A stretch of 64,000 nt of DNA from Streptoalloteichus tenebrarius (GCF_024171885.1 NZ_JAMTCP010000008.1:148693-212692); one strand, 5' to 3'; shown: positions 29,479-38,425, counted from the first letter of the stretch. Notes: generated by a model not told the origin, from the sequence alone. Translations and numbers: made by a program.

Positions 29479-30863
29479 AGCAGGCCCGCCACCGCGAAGC
29501 CGACCACGGACAGGATCGTCTCCAGGACGGTCCACGTCCGCAGCGTCTCCTTGACCGGGATGCCGAAGTACCGCGAGACGATCCAGAACCCGCCGTCGTT
29601 GACGTGCGAGGCGATGATCGACCCGGCGGCGATCGCCACGGCGACCAGCGCGAGCTGCGGCTGCGTGTACTGCCCGTCGGTCAGCAGCGGGCCGACGATC
29701 CCGCCGGTGGTCACGATCGCCACCGTGGCCGAGCCCTGGGCGACGCGCAGCGCGCAACTGATCACGTAGGCGAGCACGATGAGGGGCAGGCCGGCCGAGG
29801 ACAGCGTGCCGGCCAGCGCCTTGCCGACCCCGGTGGCGGCCAGCACCGCTCCGAAGAACCCGCCGGCGCCCACGACGAGCAGGAGCATGCCCACCGGCCG
29901 CAGCGAGCGGGCGGCCAGGCCGCTGACCTCGGCCGTGGTCATGCCGCGGCGCAGGGCGAGCAACCAGATCGCGAGCAGCACCGCGATGGTCAGCGCGACC
30001 GCGGGGGAGCCGAGGAAGGTCAGCACGCCGAGCACCGCGGACCCCTTGGGCAGCGCCATCCCACCGAACGTGGCGCCCAGGATCAGCACCAGCGGGATGC
30101 CGATGATCGTGGCCACCAGGGCGAGCGGCGGCTCGGGCCGGTCCTCGGCCGCCGGGGCGGCGTCCCCGGCGCCCACCTCCTCCGGCACCGGCAGGTGCAG
30201 CCGCCGGCCGATCCAGGAGGAGAAGAGGACGCCGCCGACGAACCACGCGGGGATGCCGCAGGCCAGGCCCATGATGATGATCCAGCCCATGTCCACCTTG
30301 AGCAGGCCGGCCAGTGCGACCGGCCCGGGGTGGGGCGGCAGGAACGCGTGCGTGACCGACAGGCCGGCCAGCAGCGGCAGGCAGAAGAGCAGGATCGACC
30401 GCCCGCTGCGCCGCGCCGCCACGTACACCAGGGGCGCGAGCACGAAGATGCCGATGTCGAAGAACACCGGGATGCCGAAGACCAGACCGGACAACCCCAT
30501 CGCGAGGGGCGCGCGCCGTTCGCCGAACGCGTGGAGCAGGCGCCGGGTGAGGACCTCGGCTCCGCCGGAGGCCTCCAGCACCGCGCCGAGCAGCGTGCCC
30601 AACCCGATGATCACGGTGACGTGCCCGAGGATGCCGCCGAAGCCGCCCTCCAGCAGCGACTCCTTGCCGCTCTGCGCGGAGCCGACGATCCGCTCCACCG
30701 GCAGGCCGGCGCCGAGCGCGACGAGCAGACCGGCGAGCAGCAGCGCGATGAACGGCTCGATCCTGACCTTGATGATCAGGAACAGCAGCAGGGCGATGCC
30801 GAGCGCGGACAGGGTCAGCAGCCCGGCCGTGTCCTGCCGCAACCACTCCAGCAATGCGGCCAC
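29463..30863 (-). CDS. GntP family permease (gluconate/organic acid:H+ symporter)
   Basis: 466 residues with about 12-14 helices. GntP-family segments: LIIKVRIEPFIALLLAGLLV, GFGGILGHVTVIIGLGTLLG, FGIPVFFDIGIFVLAPLVYV, HAFLPPHPGPVALAGLL, and ASHVNDGGFWIVSRYF. It imports gluconate, D-serine or similar acids. GTG at 30863 with GGAGG. It is the last gene of an operon behind the deaminase and D-aminoacylase; the context suggests uptake of the sugar acid or D-amino acid this locus degrades. Its stop lies inside a tandem repeat. Confidence 0.92.
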   Translation of the reverse strand: MAALLEWLRQDTAGLLTLSALGIALLLFLIIKVRIEPFIALLLAGLLVALGAGLPVERIVGSAQSGKESLLEGGFGGILGHVTVIIGLGTLLGAVLEASGGAEVLTRRLLHAFGERRAPLAMGLSGLVFGIPVFFDIGIFVLAPLVYVAARRSGRSILLFCLPLLAGLSVTHAFLPPHPGPVALAGLLKVDMGWIIIMGLACGIPAWFVGGVLFSSWIGRRLHLPVPEEVGAGDAAPAAEDRPEPPLALVATIIGIPLVLILGATFGGMALPKGSAVLGVLTFLGSPAVALTIAVLLAIWLLALRRGMTTAEVSGLAARSLRPVGMLLLVVGAGGFFGAVLAATGVGKALAGTLSSAGLPLIVLAYVISCALRVAQGSATVAIVTTGGIVGPLLTDGQYTQPQLALVAVAIAAGSIIASHVNDGGFWIVSRYFGIPVKETLRTWTVLETILSVVGFAVAGLLSLVV

Positions 30864-30937
30864 GAGAGTCCTCCAGGGTAGGGGTGTCCGCGCCCACGGC
30901 CGGAACGCGGCGGGCGTGGGGAGAGCGGGGTGGCGGG

Positions 30938-32521
30938 TCAGCCGCGGCGGATCGAGCGGCCGGGCAGCGCGCCGGTCGGTCGGCCGTCGTCGACCACGGG
31001 CACCCCGTTGACCAGCACGTGGCGCACGCCGACGGCGGGGCGCCTCGGCTCGTCGAAGGTGGCGGTGTCCGTGATCGTGTCGGGGTCGAACAGGACGAGG
31101 TCGGCGGCGTGCCCGACGCGCACCAGGCCCCGGTCGCGCAGGCGGAGGCGGCGTGCGGGCCGCCCGGTCATGTGGGCGACGCACTCCTCCAGGCTCAACA
31201 CCCCCAGCTCGCGCACATACCGCCCGAGGTAGCGCGGGAACGTCCCCCACGCGCGGGGGTGCGGGCGTTCGCCCACGAGCAGCCCGTCGCTGCCGACGGT
31301 GTGGGCGGGGTGGCGCATGATCGCCCGCACGTTGTCCTCGTGCCCGACGTGCATCAGGCAGGACGTGCCGAGGCGCTCGGCGACCAGCACGTCGAAGTAC
31401 AGCTCCGCCGGCGGCCGGCCCGCCCGGCGCGCCGCCTCGGCGACGCTCAGCCCGACCAGGTGGCCGTGCTCGGCGCGGCGCACGCCGTTGATCTCGATGG
31501 TCTCCCAGTCGACGGGCACGCCGTGGCAGCCGTCCGAGCCGACCTCCTCCAGCTCGTGCCGGACGCGTTCCCTGGTCGCGGCGTCGGTGAGGCGGACCAG
31601 CGCGGCCTCGACCCCGCCCTCGGTCACCCAGCTCGGCAGCAACGCGGACAGGTAGGTCGCGCCGGGCAGGTACGGGTAGGTGTCCAGGGTGATGTCGCAC
31701 CCTTCGGCCAACGCACTGTCCACAAGGGACAGGAGTTCGCCGGCCCTGCCCGCGTTGACCGGGAAGTTCATCGTGGCGTGCGCGAGGTGCAGCGGGCAGC
31801 CGGACCGCCGCGACACCTCGATCATCTCCGCGTAGGCGTCGAGCGCGCCCGCCCCGTAGCTGCGGTGGTGCGGGCTGTAGAACCCGCCGTGCGCCGCGAC
31901 CACCTCGCACAGCGCGACCAGCTCGTCGGTGTCGGCGTACATCCCTGGCGTGTAGGTCAGGCCCGAGGACATGCCGACCGCGCCCTGGGCCAGTCCCTCG
32001 GCGAGCAGTCGGCGCATCGCGTCCAGCTCGTCGGCGGTGGCCGGGCGCGCCTCCCAGCCGAGGCACATCATCCGCAGCGTCCCCTGCGGCACGAGGTAGG
32101 CCGCGTTGACGGCCACCCCGCGGTCGAGCCGGTCCAGGTACTCGCCGACGGTGCGCCAGTCCCAGTCGAACCCGGGCGGGTCGTCGTTCCAGCCGGCGAG
32201 CTGCGCGCGAAGCTGGGCGAGCACGTCGTCGTCGACCGGCGCGTAGGACAGCCCGTCCTGGCCGAGGACCTCCAGCGTCACGCCCTGGGACACCTTCGCC
32301 AGGTGGTCGGGGTTGGCCAGGAGCTGGAGGTCGGAGTGGGAGTGCATGTCGATGAAGCCGGGCGCGAGCACGAGCCCGTCGGCGTCCACCACCCGCCGGC
32401 CGCCGAGCCGGCGGTCCCGGTCGACGGCCGCGATCCGGCCGTCCGCGACGCCGACGTCCGCGCGCACCGCCGGCGCGCCGGTCCCGTCGACGACGGTCGC
32501 GTCCCTGAAGACGATGTCCAC
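30938..32521 (-). CDS. D-aminoacylase / N-acyl-D-amino acid deacylase
   Basis: 527 residues, amidohydrolase superfamily. Metal-binding HSHSD after PGFIDM, then MSSGLTYTPGMY, FYSPHHRSYG, HLAHATMNFP, LDTYPYLPG and the catalytic Asp in HTVGSDGLLVGERPHPR; a C-terminal beta cap follows. It removes the acyl group from N-acyl-D-amino acids or D-amino acid-containing muropeptide fragments. GTG 32521 with GGAGG. Lies between the deaminase (23 bp upstream) and the GntP permease (74 bp downstream) in one operon. Confidence 0.92.
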   Translation of the reverse strand: MDIVFRDATVVDGTGAPAVRADVGVADGRIAAVDRDRRLGGRRVVDADGLVLAPGFIDMHSHSDLQLLANPDHLAKVSQGVTLEVLGQDGLSYAPVDDDVLAQLRAQLAGWNDDPPGFDWDWRTVGEYLDRLDRGVAVNAAYLVPQGTLRMMCLGWEARPATADELDAMRRLLAEGLAQGAVGMSSGLTYTPGMYADTDELVALCEVVAAHGGFYSPHHRSYGAGALDAYAEMIEVSRRSGCPLHLAHATMNFPVNAGRAGELLSLVDSALAEGCDITLDTYPYLPGATYLSALLPSWVTEGGVEAALVRLTDAATRERVRHELEEVGSDGCHGVPVDWETIEINGVRRAEHGHLVGLSVAEAARRAGRPPAELYFDVLVAERLGTSCLMHVGHEDNVRAIMRHPAHTVGSDGLLVGERPHPRAWGTFPRYLGRYVRELGVLSLEECVAHMTGRPARRLRLRDRGLVRVGHAADLVLFDPDTITDTATFDEPRRPAVGVRHVLVNGVPVVDDGRPTGALPGRSIRRG

Positions 32522-32544
32522 GTGTCCGCCCTCCCCGCCGGCGC

Positions 32545-33858
32545 TCAGAAGTAGGTCCGGACCAGGTCGACGACGGTCTCGCCGTCCTCGTCGACGACCG
32601 GGACGAGCGGCCACTTGTCGAAGACCGTGCAGGGGTGCGACAGCCCGAGGCCCACCCAGTCCCCGACGGCCAGCTCGACCCCGGCGCCGACCTCCAGGAA
32701 GGCGTGCTGGTCGGCGAGCGCGGTGACCCGGCAGCCGGTGAGCGGTCGCTCCGGCCCGCCGGCCGGCCGCAGCGCCCGCGGTTCGGGCAGGTCCTGGTCG
32801 AACGAGACGTCCCTGCGGCCGAGGGTGAGCAACGCCAGCCCCGGCTCCGGTCGGGAGCAGACCTGCGCCCACGCCCGCAGCGCCGGACGGAACGGCGGTT
32901 CGCCGCCCGAGAGCCGGTGTTCCCTGCCGAACGGCGACAGTCGTCGGTACAGGCCGTCGTCGTGCGTGAGGTAGGCGCCGCTGCGCAGGACGGGCAGCAC
33001 GTCGAGCCCGCCGGGCCACGGCTCGGTGAACGCGGCGGCGACCTGGTCGAAGTACGAGCTGCCTCCCGCGGAGACGAACACCCGGTCCAGCCCGGCGAAG
33101 TGCCCCGCCTCGGCGAGGAGCACGACCAGCTCGCGCAGCCGCCGCAGATAGGTGTCCACAGTGGACAGTGCATCCCCCGACGTCTCGTGGGCGAGCGCGC
33201 CCTCGTAGCCCGCGACACCCACCAGCCGCAACGCCGGGCTGGCCGCCACCGCCTCCGCGACCGCCACGCCCTCGGACACCTCGCGCACCCCGGAGCGGCC
33301 CCCGCTGGCGCCCAGCTCGACGGCCACGTCCACGGGCCGGCCCGACCGGCGGTCCGCCAGCGCCTCCGTCATCAGCTCCACGCCCCGCGTCGAGTCCACC
33401 CAGCAGACGAACTCGAAGTCCGGGTCGCGGTCCAGCTCGTCGGCGACCCAGCGCAGCGCGGCGGCGTCGACCAGCTCGTTGGCGAACACCACCCGGCTGA
33501 CCCCGAACGCCCGGTACACGCGGAGCTGGCTCGCCGTCGCGGCCGTGATCGCCCACGCCCCCGCGTCGAGCTGGGCGGCGAAGAGCTGCGGCGCCATCGT
33601 GGTCTTGCCGTGTGGGGCCAGCGCGAGCCCGTGCCGGGCGCACCACTCCGCCATCGTGCGCAGGTTGTGCTCTAGCGCCGGTTTCCCGATCACCACGAGC
33701 GGGCCGACGAACCCGTCGGCGAACAGGCGGGGCCGGCGGGCGGCCAGCTCACCGACCGTGGCGCCGAACGCCGACGCGGGCATCCCCTTGAAGCGCCAGT
33801 CGATCCGCTCGGACCGGATCGCCGCGACCGCGGCCCGGTCGATGTTGGCCGGACGCAC
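32545..33858 (-). CDS. PLP-dependent amino acid deaminase / D-threonine aldolase-like (alanine racemase fold)
   Basis: 437 residues. The N-terminal alanine-racemase barrel has the PLP lysine in LAPHGKTTMAPQLFAAQLD; the C-terminal beta domain contains LALLTLGRRDVSFDQDLPEP and LADQHAFLEVGAGVEL, with the Zn-binding His/Cys pair of this family in DQHAF and LSHPCTVFD. Relatives are D-serine dehydratases, D-threonine aldolases or 'amino acid deaminases'. Placed beside D-aminoacylase and RidA, deamination of a D-amino acid via an imine is likely. GTG 33858 with GGAGGTGG. A GTCCACAGTGGAC palindrome lies within the gene (33154-33166). Confidence 0.88.
   Translation of the reverse strand: MRPANIDRAAVAAIRSERIDWRFKGMPASAFGATVGELAARRPRLFADGFVGPLVVIGKPALEHNLRTMAEWCARHGLALAPHGKTTMAPQLFAAQLDAGAWAITAATASQLRVYRAFGVSRVVFANELVDAAALRWVADELDRDPDFEFVCWVDSTRGVELMTEALADRRSGRPVDVAVELGASGGRSGVREVSEGVAVAEAVAASPALRLVGVAGYEGALAHETSGDALSTVDTYLRRLRELVVLLAEAGHFAGLDRVFVSAGGSSYFDQVAAAFTEPWPGGLDVLPVLRSGAYLTHDDGLYRRLSPFGREHRLSGGEPPFRPALRAWAQVCSRPEPGLALLTLGRRDVSFDQDLPEPRALRPAGGPERPLTGCRVTALADQHAFLEVGAGVELAVGDWVGLGLSHPCTVFDKWPLVPVVDEDGETVVDLVRTYF
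33154..33166. repeat. GTCCAC(A/T)GTGGAC palindrome, exact copy 3
   Basis: GTCCACAGTGGAC (palindrome extends to TGTCCACAGTGGACA, 33153-33167), inside the PLP deaminase gene and read as Ser-Thr-Val-Asp. Confidence 0.9.
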
Positions 33859-33874
33859 CGCCCACCTCCGCTCT

Positions 33875-33912
33875 GTTGCACGATGTGCAACGGCAGTTGC
33901 AAGATGTGATGC
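33875..33912. promoter_or_regulatory. Operator-like repeats of the divergent D-amino acid operons
   Basis: Perfect inverted repeat GTTGCACGATGTGCAAC (33875-33891) followed 21 bp later by the related GTTGCAAGATGTGATGC (33896-33912). The two-helical-turn spacing and position between divergent start codons (33858 and 33990) suit binding by the IclR regulator encoded in the rightward operon. Confidence 0.65.
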
Positions 33913-33989
33913 GGGGGTGTGTAGCATTCCCGCGGCCGCCCGGTCAACGACGTCGCGCTCGGTGGTGGGCCGTGCACGGAAGGGGACAC

Positions 33990-35006
33990 ATGGGGCAGTC
34001 CGGTGTGGACGGGAACAGGGTCGACCCCCGGGAGCGGGGCCGCGACCGGCGCGCGGACGTGGTCTGCCTCGGCGAGTCGCTGGCCGTGTTCGTCCCCGAC
34101 GGTCACCAGGCGCGGCGCTACCTGCTCACCGTCGGCGGGGCCGAGTCCAACGTCGCCTGCCACCTGGCCAGGGCCGGCCTCCCGGTGCGCTGGGTCGGGG
34201 CGGTCGGCGCGGACGACCTCGGCGAGGCCGTGCTCGCCCACCTGCGTTCCTTCGGCGTGGACGTCACGGACGTGCGGATCGACCCCGAACGCCCGACCGG
34301 CCTCTACGTGAAGGAGCCGCACGCGGACGGCAGCCGGATGCGCTACTACCGCAGGGGCTCGGCCGCCTCCGCCCTCGGCCCCGACCTGCTCGCCGCGCTC
34401 GACCTGAGCGCCACCCGGCTGGTGCACCTCACCGGCATCACCGCCGCGCTGTCCCCGAGCTGCCACGCGCTGTCGCGCGCCGCGCTGGCCCCGCGCAGCG
34501 GCGGGCACCTGGTGTCGTTCGACGTCAACTGGCGTCCGGTGTTGTGGCGCGACCAGGATGCCCGGGTGCTGACCGAACTGGCCAACGCCGCCGACGTGGT
34601 GTTCGTGGGGGAGGACGAGGCCGAGGCCCTGTGGGGCACCGGCGACCCGGAACGCGTCCGCGAGCTGCTGCCCGCGCCGACCACCCTGGTGGTCAAACAG
34701 GGCGCCAGGGGCGCGACCCTCGTCGAGGGCGACGCGCTGGTGTTCCAGCCCGCGCTCGCCGTGGACGTCGTCGAACCCGTCGGGGCGGGGGACGCCTTCG
34801 CCGCCGGTTTCCTCGCCGCCACGCTCGCGGGCGCGGAGCCGACCCGTCGCCTGCGCGCCGGCCACCTGCTCGCCGCCGCCACCCTGTGCAGCCACGAGGA
34901 CGTGGCCGAGCCCCTGCCCGCCGACCTGGTCGCCGACCTGCTCGCGGCCGACGAGACCACCTGGGCGGCCGCCCGCGTCACCAGGGAGGGGGTGACGGGC
35001 CGATGA
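33990..35006 (+). CDS. PfkB family carbohydrate kinase (2-keto-3-deoxygluconate kinase-like)
   Basis: 338 residues. Ribokinase-fold signatures: TVGGAESNVACHLARAGLPV near the N-terminus and VVEPVGAGDAFAAGFLAA (catalytic Asp in GAGD) near the C-terminus; FDVNWRPVLW fits KDG kinases. It should phosphorylate a sugar or sugar acid with ATP. ATG at 33990 with AAGGGGAC. Its stop overlaps the IclR start (ATGA). Together with GntP it suggests a sugar-acid branch in this locus. Confidence 0.85.
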   Translation: MGQSGVDGNRVDPRERGRDRRADVVCLGESLAVFVPDGHQARRYLLTVGGAESNVACHLARAGLPVRWVGAVGADDLGEAVLAHLRSFGVDVTDVRIDPERPTGLYVKEPHADGSRMRYYRRGSAASALGPDLLAALDLSATRLVHLTGITAALSPSCHALSRAALAPRSGGHLVSFDVNWRPVLWRDQDARVLTELANAADVVFVGEDEAEALWGTGDPERVRELLPAPTTLVVKQGARGATLVEGDALVFQPALAVDVVEPVGAGDAFAAGFLAATLAGAEPTRRLRAGHLLAAATLCSHEDVAEPLPADLVADLLAADETTWAAARVTREGVTGR

Positions 35007-35785
35007 GCCAGAGCCTCGACCGCGCGTTGACCATGCTCACCGAGCTGGCCGGCGGCCCCCGCACGCTCGACCAGCTCGCCGGCACCCTCGGCGTCCACAA
35101 GTCCACGGCGTTGCGCCTGCTCCGCACCCTGGAGTCGCACCGCTTCGTGCAGCGCGACGACGTCCGCCACTACCGCCTCGGCACGGCCATGTTCGACCTG
35201 GCCAACCAGGCGCTGGAGGAACGCGACGTGCGCCGCCTCGTCGAACCGCACCTGCGCGCCCTCAACGCCAGGACCGGGCACACCGTCCACCTCGCCAGCT
35301 ACGAGGACGGCGAGGTCGTCTACATCGACAAGTACGACAGCCGACACCCGGTGCGCATGTACTCCCGGATCGGGCGACGCGCCGCCCTGCACTGCACCGC
35401 CGTGGCCAAGGTCCTGGTCGCCGCGCTGCCGGCCGCCGAGCGCCGCGCGATCGCCGCCTCGATCGACTACCCGAGGCTCACCGCGAACACGATCACCGAC
35501 AGCCAGGGCTACCTCGACGAGCTGGAGCGGGTCCGCGAACAGGGCTACGCGGTCGACAACGCCGAGCACGAGGACTTCATCCACTGCCTCGGCGCGCCGA
35601 TCCGAGGGGCGGGCGGCCGGGTGGTCGCCGCGGTGTCGCTGTCGGTGCCGCAGATGCTGCTCGACTTCGACGGCCTGATGGAGCTGCTGCCGGACCTGGT
35701 GCGCACCGCGGAGGCCGCCTCCGTCGAGTGCGGCTGGACCCCGACCCCCGGGCGCGTCCCGGGAACCACGAGGAAGGACGACTGA
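35003..35785 (+). CDS. IclR family transcriptional regulator
   Basis: 260 residues. N-terminal winged helix (SQSLDRALTMLTELAGGPRT, LDQLAGTLGVHKSTALRLLR) and a GAF-like effector domain (IDKYDSRHPVRMYSRIGRRA, HCTAVAKVLVAALP, GAPIRGAGGRVVAAVSLSVP). Overlaps the kinase gene by 4 nt and the RidA gene by 1 nt, so the three are translationally coupled. It probably binds the paired TTGCA-type operators at 33875-33912 and controls both divergent operons. Confidence 0.92.
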   Translation: MSQSLDRALTMLTELAGGPRTLDQLAGTLGVHKSTALRLLRTLESHRFVQRDDVRHYRLGTAMFDLANQALEERDVRRLVEPHLRALNARTGHTVHLASYEDGEVVYIDKYDSRHPVRMYSRIGRRAALHCTAVAKVLVAALPAAERRAIAASIDYPRLTANTITDSQGYLDELERVREQGYAVDNAEHEDFIHCLGAPIRGAGGRVVAAVSLSVPQMLLDFDGLMELLPDLVRTAEAASVECGWTPTPGRVPGTTRKDD

Positions 35786-36168
35786 TGGCCAAGACCGAGA
35801 TCCGCACCGCCGACGCCCCGACGCCGGTCGCCAGGTTCACGCAGGGCGTGCGCAAGGGCAACATCCTCCAGGTGGCGGGGCAGGTGGCGTTCGACCCGGC
35901 GACCGGCGCGATCGTCGGGGACACCGTGGCGGAGCAGACCCGGCAGGCCCTGCGCAACGTCAACGCGGTGCTGGCCGCGGCCGACGCGAGCATGGACGAC
36001 GTCGTGATGCTGCGCGTCTACCTGACCGACACCGCGCACTTCGCCGAGATGAACGAGGCGTACGGCGAGTTCGTCGCCGAGCCGTACCCCGCCCGCACCA
36101 CCGTCTACGTCGGGCTGCCCGAGGGCCTGCTCGTCGAGATCGACGCGCTCGCCGTCGTCGGCGACTGA
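35785..36168 (+). CDS. ridA: RidA family imine/enamine deaminase
   Basis: 127 residues, full length. Family motifs LQVAGQVAFDPATGAIVGDT, QTRQALRNVNAVLAAADASM and the active-site Arg in YPARTTVYVGLP with the C-terminal Glu in LVEIDALAV. It hydrolyses reactive 2-iminoacids released by PLP-dependent dehydratases, matching the PLP deaminase of the divergent operon. Its ATG overlaps the IclR stop (TGATG). A hairpin terminator follows. Confidence 0.93.
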   Translation: MAKTEIRTADAPTPVARFTQGVRKGNILQVAGQVAFDPATGAIVGDTVAEQTRQALRNVNAVLAAADASMDDVVMLRVYLTDTAHFAEMNEAYGEFVAEPYPARTTVYVGLPEGLLVEIDALAVVGD

Positions 36169-36192
36169 CCCCGCGGCCGGCCGGCGCGCCGG

Positions 36193-36229
36193 GAACCGCC
36201 CGACCGCGTGCCAGCGGGTCGGGCGGTTC
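36193..36229 (+). terminator. Terminator of the kinase-IclR-RidA operon
   Basis: Perfect 13-bp stem GAACCGCCCGACC (36193-36205) and GGTCGGGCGGTTC (36217-36229), then GTCTTTCCTC. Confidence 0.85.
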
Positions 36230-36302
36230 GTCTTTCCTCGCCAGTCGGCGCCGGGCCGCCAGGCCGTACGGTCGACCCAGGCGATGATCGTGGGGAGGCC
36301 GG

Positions 36303-36953
36303 ATGAAGTGGTACGCCGACGATCCGGGCCGCAGGGCCAGGCAGCTCGCGGCGGACGTGTTCACGCTGCTGTGGATCGCGCTCTGGGTGGTGCTGGCCCT
36401 CCGGCTGCGCGACGACGTCCTGCGCCTGCGGGCGCCGGGCGACCGGATGGTCGACGCCGGGGCCAACCTGGAGGGGGCCTTCGGCGCCGCCGCCGAGCAC
36501 GCCGCGCGCGTCCCGCTGCTCGGTGAGTCCCTGGCCAGGGCGTTCGGCAGGGGAGAGGCGGCGGGGACCCGGCTGGAGACCGCGGGGCACAGCCAGGTCG
36601 CGGCGGTGGAGACGACCGCCACCTGGCTCGCCGTCGTGGTGATCGTGGTCCCCGTGCTGATGCTGCTCCTGGTGTGGCTGCCGGCCCGGCTGCGGTACGC
36701 GCGGGAGGCGGCGGCGGTCCGCCAGCTCGCCGACCGGGGCGGCTTCGACGACGTGCTCGCGCTCCGCGCGCTGACCCGCCTGCCCGCCCGGCGTCTGGGC
36801 CGCTACGCCTCGGACCCGGCGACGGCGTGGCGTTCCGGCGATCCACACGCGGTCGCCGCGTTGGCGCAGGCCCAGCTCGACGCCCTGGGTCTGCGGCGTC
36901 GGCCGGGTGGCCCGCCCCCGCTGTCCGCCCCGACCGGCGCCGACCGACCCTGA
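36303..36953 (+). CDS. Two-helix membrane protein of unknown function
   Basis: 216 residues: N-terminal helix (VFTLLWIALWVVLALRL), an extracytoplasmic stretch of about 70 residues with a conserved-looking RVPLLGESLARAFGRGEAAG, a second helix (WLAVVVIVVPVLMLLLVWLP), then a cytosolic domain (RYAREAAAVRQLADRG, LARLPARRLGRY-like TRLPARRLGRYASDPATAW). Resembles conserved actinobacterial transmembrane proteins found near uvrA/infC; function unknown. ATG 36303 with GGGGAGG. Confidence 0.75.
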   Translation: MKWYADDPGRRARQLAADVFTLLWIALWVVLALRLRDDVLRLRAPGDRMVDAGANLEGAFGAAAEHAARVPLLGESLARAFGRGEAAGTRLETAGHSQVAAVETTATWLAVVVIVVPVLMLLLVWLPARLRYAREAAAVRQLADRGGFDDVLALRALTRLPARRLGRYASDPATAWRSGDPHAVAALAQAQLDALGLRRRPGGPPPLSAPTGADRP

Positions 36954-36961
36954 CCAACACC

Positions 36962-37136
36962 GTCGACACGGTCGACACGTTCGACACGTTCGACACGTTC
37001 GACACGGACCGGGGCTGGGCAGCGCTGACCGAGACGGACCGGGGCTGGCCAGCACCGACGCGCAGCGGCCAGCGCCGATCGACACCAGCCGGCACCGACC
37101 GGCACCGGCCGGCACCGACCGACAGCGGCCAGCGGT
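36962..37136. repeat. Short tandem repeats (9-bp units, then a 30-bp repeat)
   Basis: Five 9-bp units GTCGACACG or TTCGACACG at 36962-37006, then GGACCGGGGCTGG(G/C)CAGC twice with a 30-bp period (37006 and 37036), then degenerate CGGCACCGAC and AGCGGCCAGC units to about 37136. Intergenic, just after the membrane protein stop. Confidence 0.85.
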
Positions 37137-37153
37137 GATGCCCGAGACGAGAA

Positions 37154-37198
37154 GTCCCCCTCCTGCCGGGAGGAAAGAGCCTCCGGCGGGAGGGGGAC
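37154..37198. terminator. Bidirectional terminator
   Basis: Long imperfect stem: GTCCCCCTCC (37154-37163) pairs with GGAGGGGGAC (37189-37198), extended inward by GCCGG/CCGGC and GAGG/CCTC; loop AAAGAG. It lies between convergent genes. Confidence 0.8.
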
Positions 37199-37225
37199 CG
37201 TTGTTCGCTGGTCGGTGGTCCTGGG

Positions 37226-37582
37226 TCAGTAGACGGGGCCGGTGTACTTCTCGCCGGGTCCCTTGCCGGGCTCGTCCGGCACCGGGGAGGCCTCGCGGAA
37301 CGCGCGCTGCACCGCCTGGAGACCCTCCCGCAGCGGCCCCGCGTGCGGCCCCAGGTACTCGGCCGAGGCGGTGACCAGGCCGGCGAGCGCGGTGATCAGC
37401 CGGCGCGCCTCGTCGAGGTCGCGGCGCTCGCTGGCGTCCGGGTCCTCGTCGGCCAGGCCCAGCTTCTCCGCCGCCGCGGACAGCAGCATCACGGCCGCCT
37501 TGCTGATGACCTCGACGCTCGGCACCTCGGCGAGCTCCCGGACGGGTTGCTGGTCGGACTCGGTTCGCATGGACTCGGACAC
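37226..37582 (-). CDS. DUF1844 family protein
   Basis: 118 residues. Matches the actinobacterial DUF1844 pattern beside inf[48 protein letters not shown], and the highly conserved C-terminus [20 protein letters not shown]. Function unknown. GTG 37582 and ATG 37570 are possible starts. Divergent from infC. Confidence 0.85.
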   Translation of the reverse strand: MSESMRTESDQQPVRELAEVPSVEVISKAAVMLLSAAAEKLGLADEDPDASERRDLDEARRLITALAGLVTASAEYLGPHAGPLREGLQAVQRAFREASPVPDEPGKGPGEKYTGPVY

Positions 37583-37840
37583 GGCTGCTACCCTGTCACG
37601 AGCGACCAGCCCCCGCGCAGCCGGGGGCGGCCAAGTGGAGCCCCCGCTCCCACCCGAGCCACCGATCCAGGAGGCCGGGTCCGGTCCACCACCGGTCATC
37701 GTGCCGGTGATGGCGATGCGCGCGCCACCTGGCGCGGCGTCGAACGGTCGGAAGCGGGCCCCGTGCGTTCTCAGACGCCGGGGCTCTCGTCTTTCGCGGG
37801 AGTGGGTCCACCGCAGCACCGACCGAACCGAGGAGGCCCC

Positions 37841-38425
37841 ATCAGCTCCGAGCCGCGCATCAACGACCGCATCCGGGTCCCGGAGGTCCGTCTCGTCGGA
37901 CCGCAGGGTGAGCAGGTCGGGATCGTCCGCATCGAGGACGCGCTCCGACTCGCCCAGGAAGCGGACCTCGACCTCGTGGAGGTCGCCCCGCAGGCGCGCC
38001 CGCCGGTCTGCAAGCTCATGGACTACGGCAAGTTCAAGTACGAGAGCGCGCAGAAGGCCCGCGAGGCACGCCGGAACCAGCAGCTCACGGTGATCAAGGA
38101 GCAGAAGCTCCGACCGAAGATCGACACCCATGACTACGAGACGAAGAAGAAGGCCGTGGCCCGCTTCCTCGAGCATGGGAACAAGGTCAAGGTGACGATC
38201 ATGTTCCGCGGCCGCGAGCAGTCCCGGCCGGAGCTCGGTTTCCGGCTCCTCCAGCGGCTTGCCGACGACGTCGCCGAGCTGGGGTTCGTGGAGGCCGCTC
38301 CCAAGCAGGACGGTCGAAACATGATCATGGTGCTCGCTCCGCACAAGAACGTGAAGCCGCAGCGCCCGAAGGCGGCGGCCAGCGCCGAGGAGGCCAGCAC
38401 CGCCAGCACCACCGACGCGGAGTGA
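37841..38425 (+). CDS. infC: Translation initiation factor IF-3 (ATC start)
   Basis: 194 residues. N-terminal domain [20 protein letters not shown], linker with [21 protein letters not shown]-terminal domain [20 protein letters not shown] and [16 protein letters not shown], then an Ala/Glu/Thr-rich tail. It prevents premature subunit joining and proofreads the start codon. The start is read as ATC (37841) because GGAGG lies 4 nt upstream and similarity begins at [14 protein letters not shown] starts are a known autoregulatory feature of infC. An upstream in-frame GTG at 37803 exists but lacks a good SD. First gene of infC-rpmI-rplT. Confidence 0.95.
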   Translation: MSSEPRINDRIRVPEVRLVGPQGEQVGIVRIEDALRLAQEADLDLVEVAPQARPPVCKLMDYGKFKYESAQKAREARRNQQLTVIKEQKLRPKIDTHDYETKKKAVARFLEHGNKVKVTIMFRGREQSRPELGFRLLQRLADDVAELGFVEAAPKQDGRNMIMVLAPHKNVKPQRPKAAASAEEASTASTTDAE

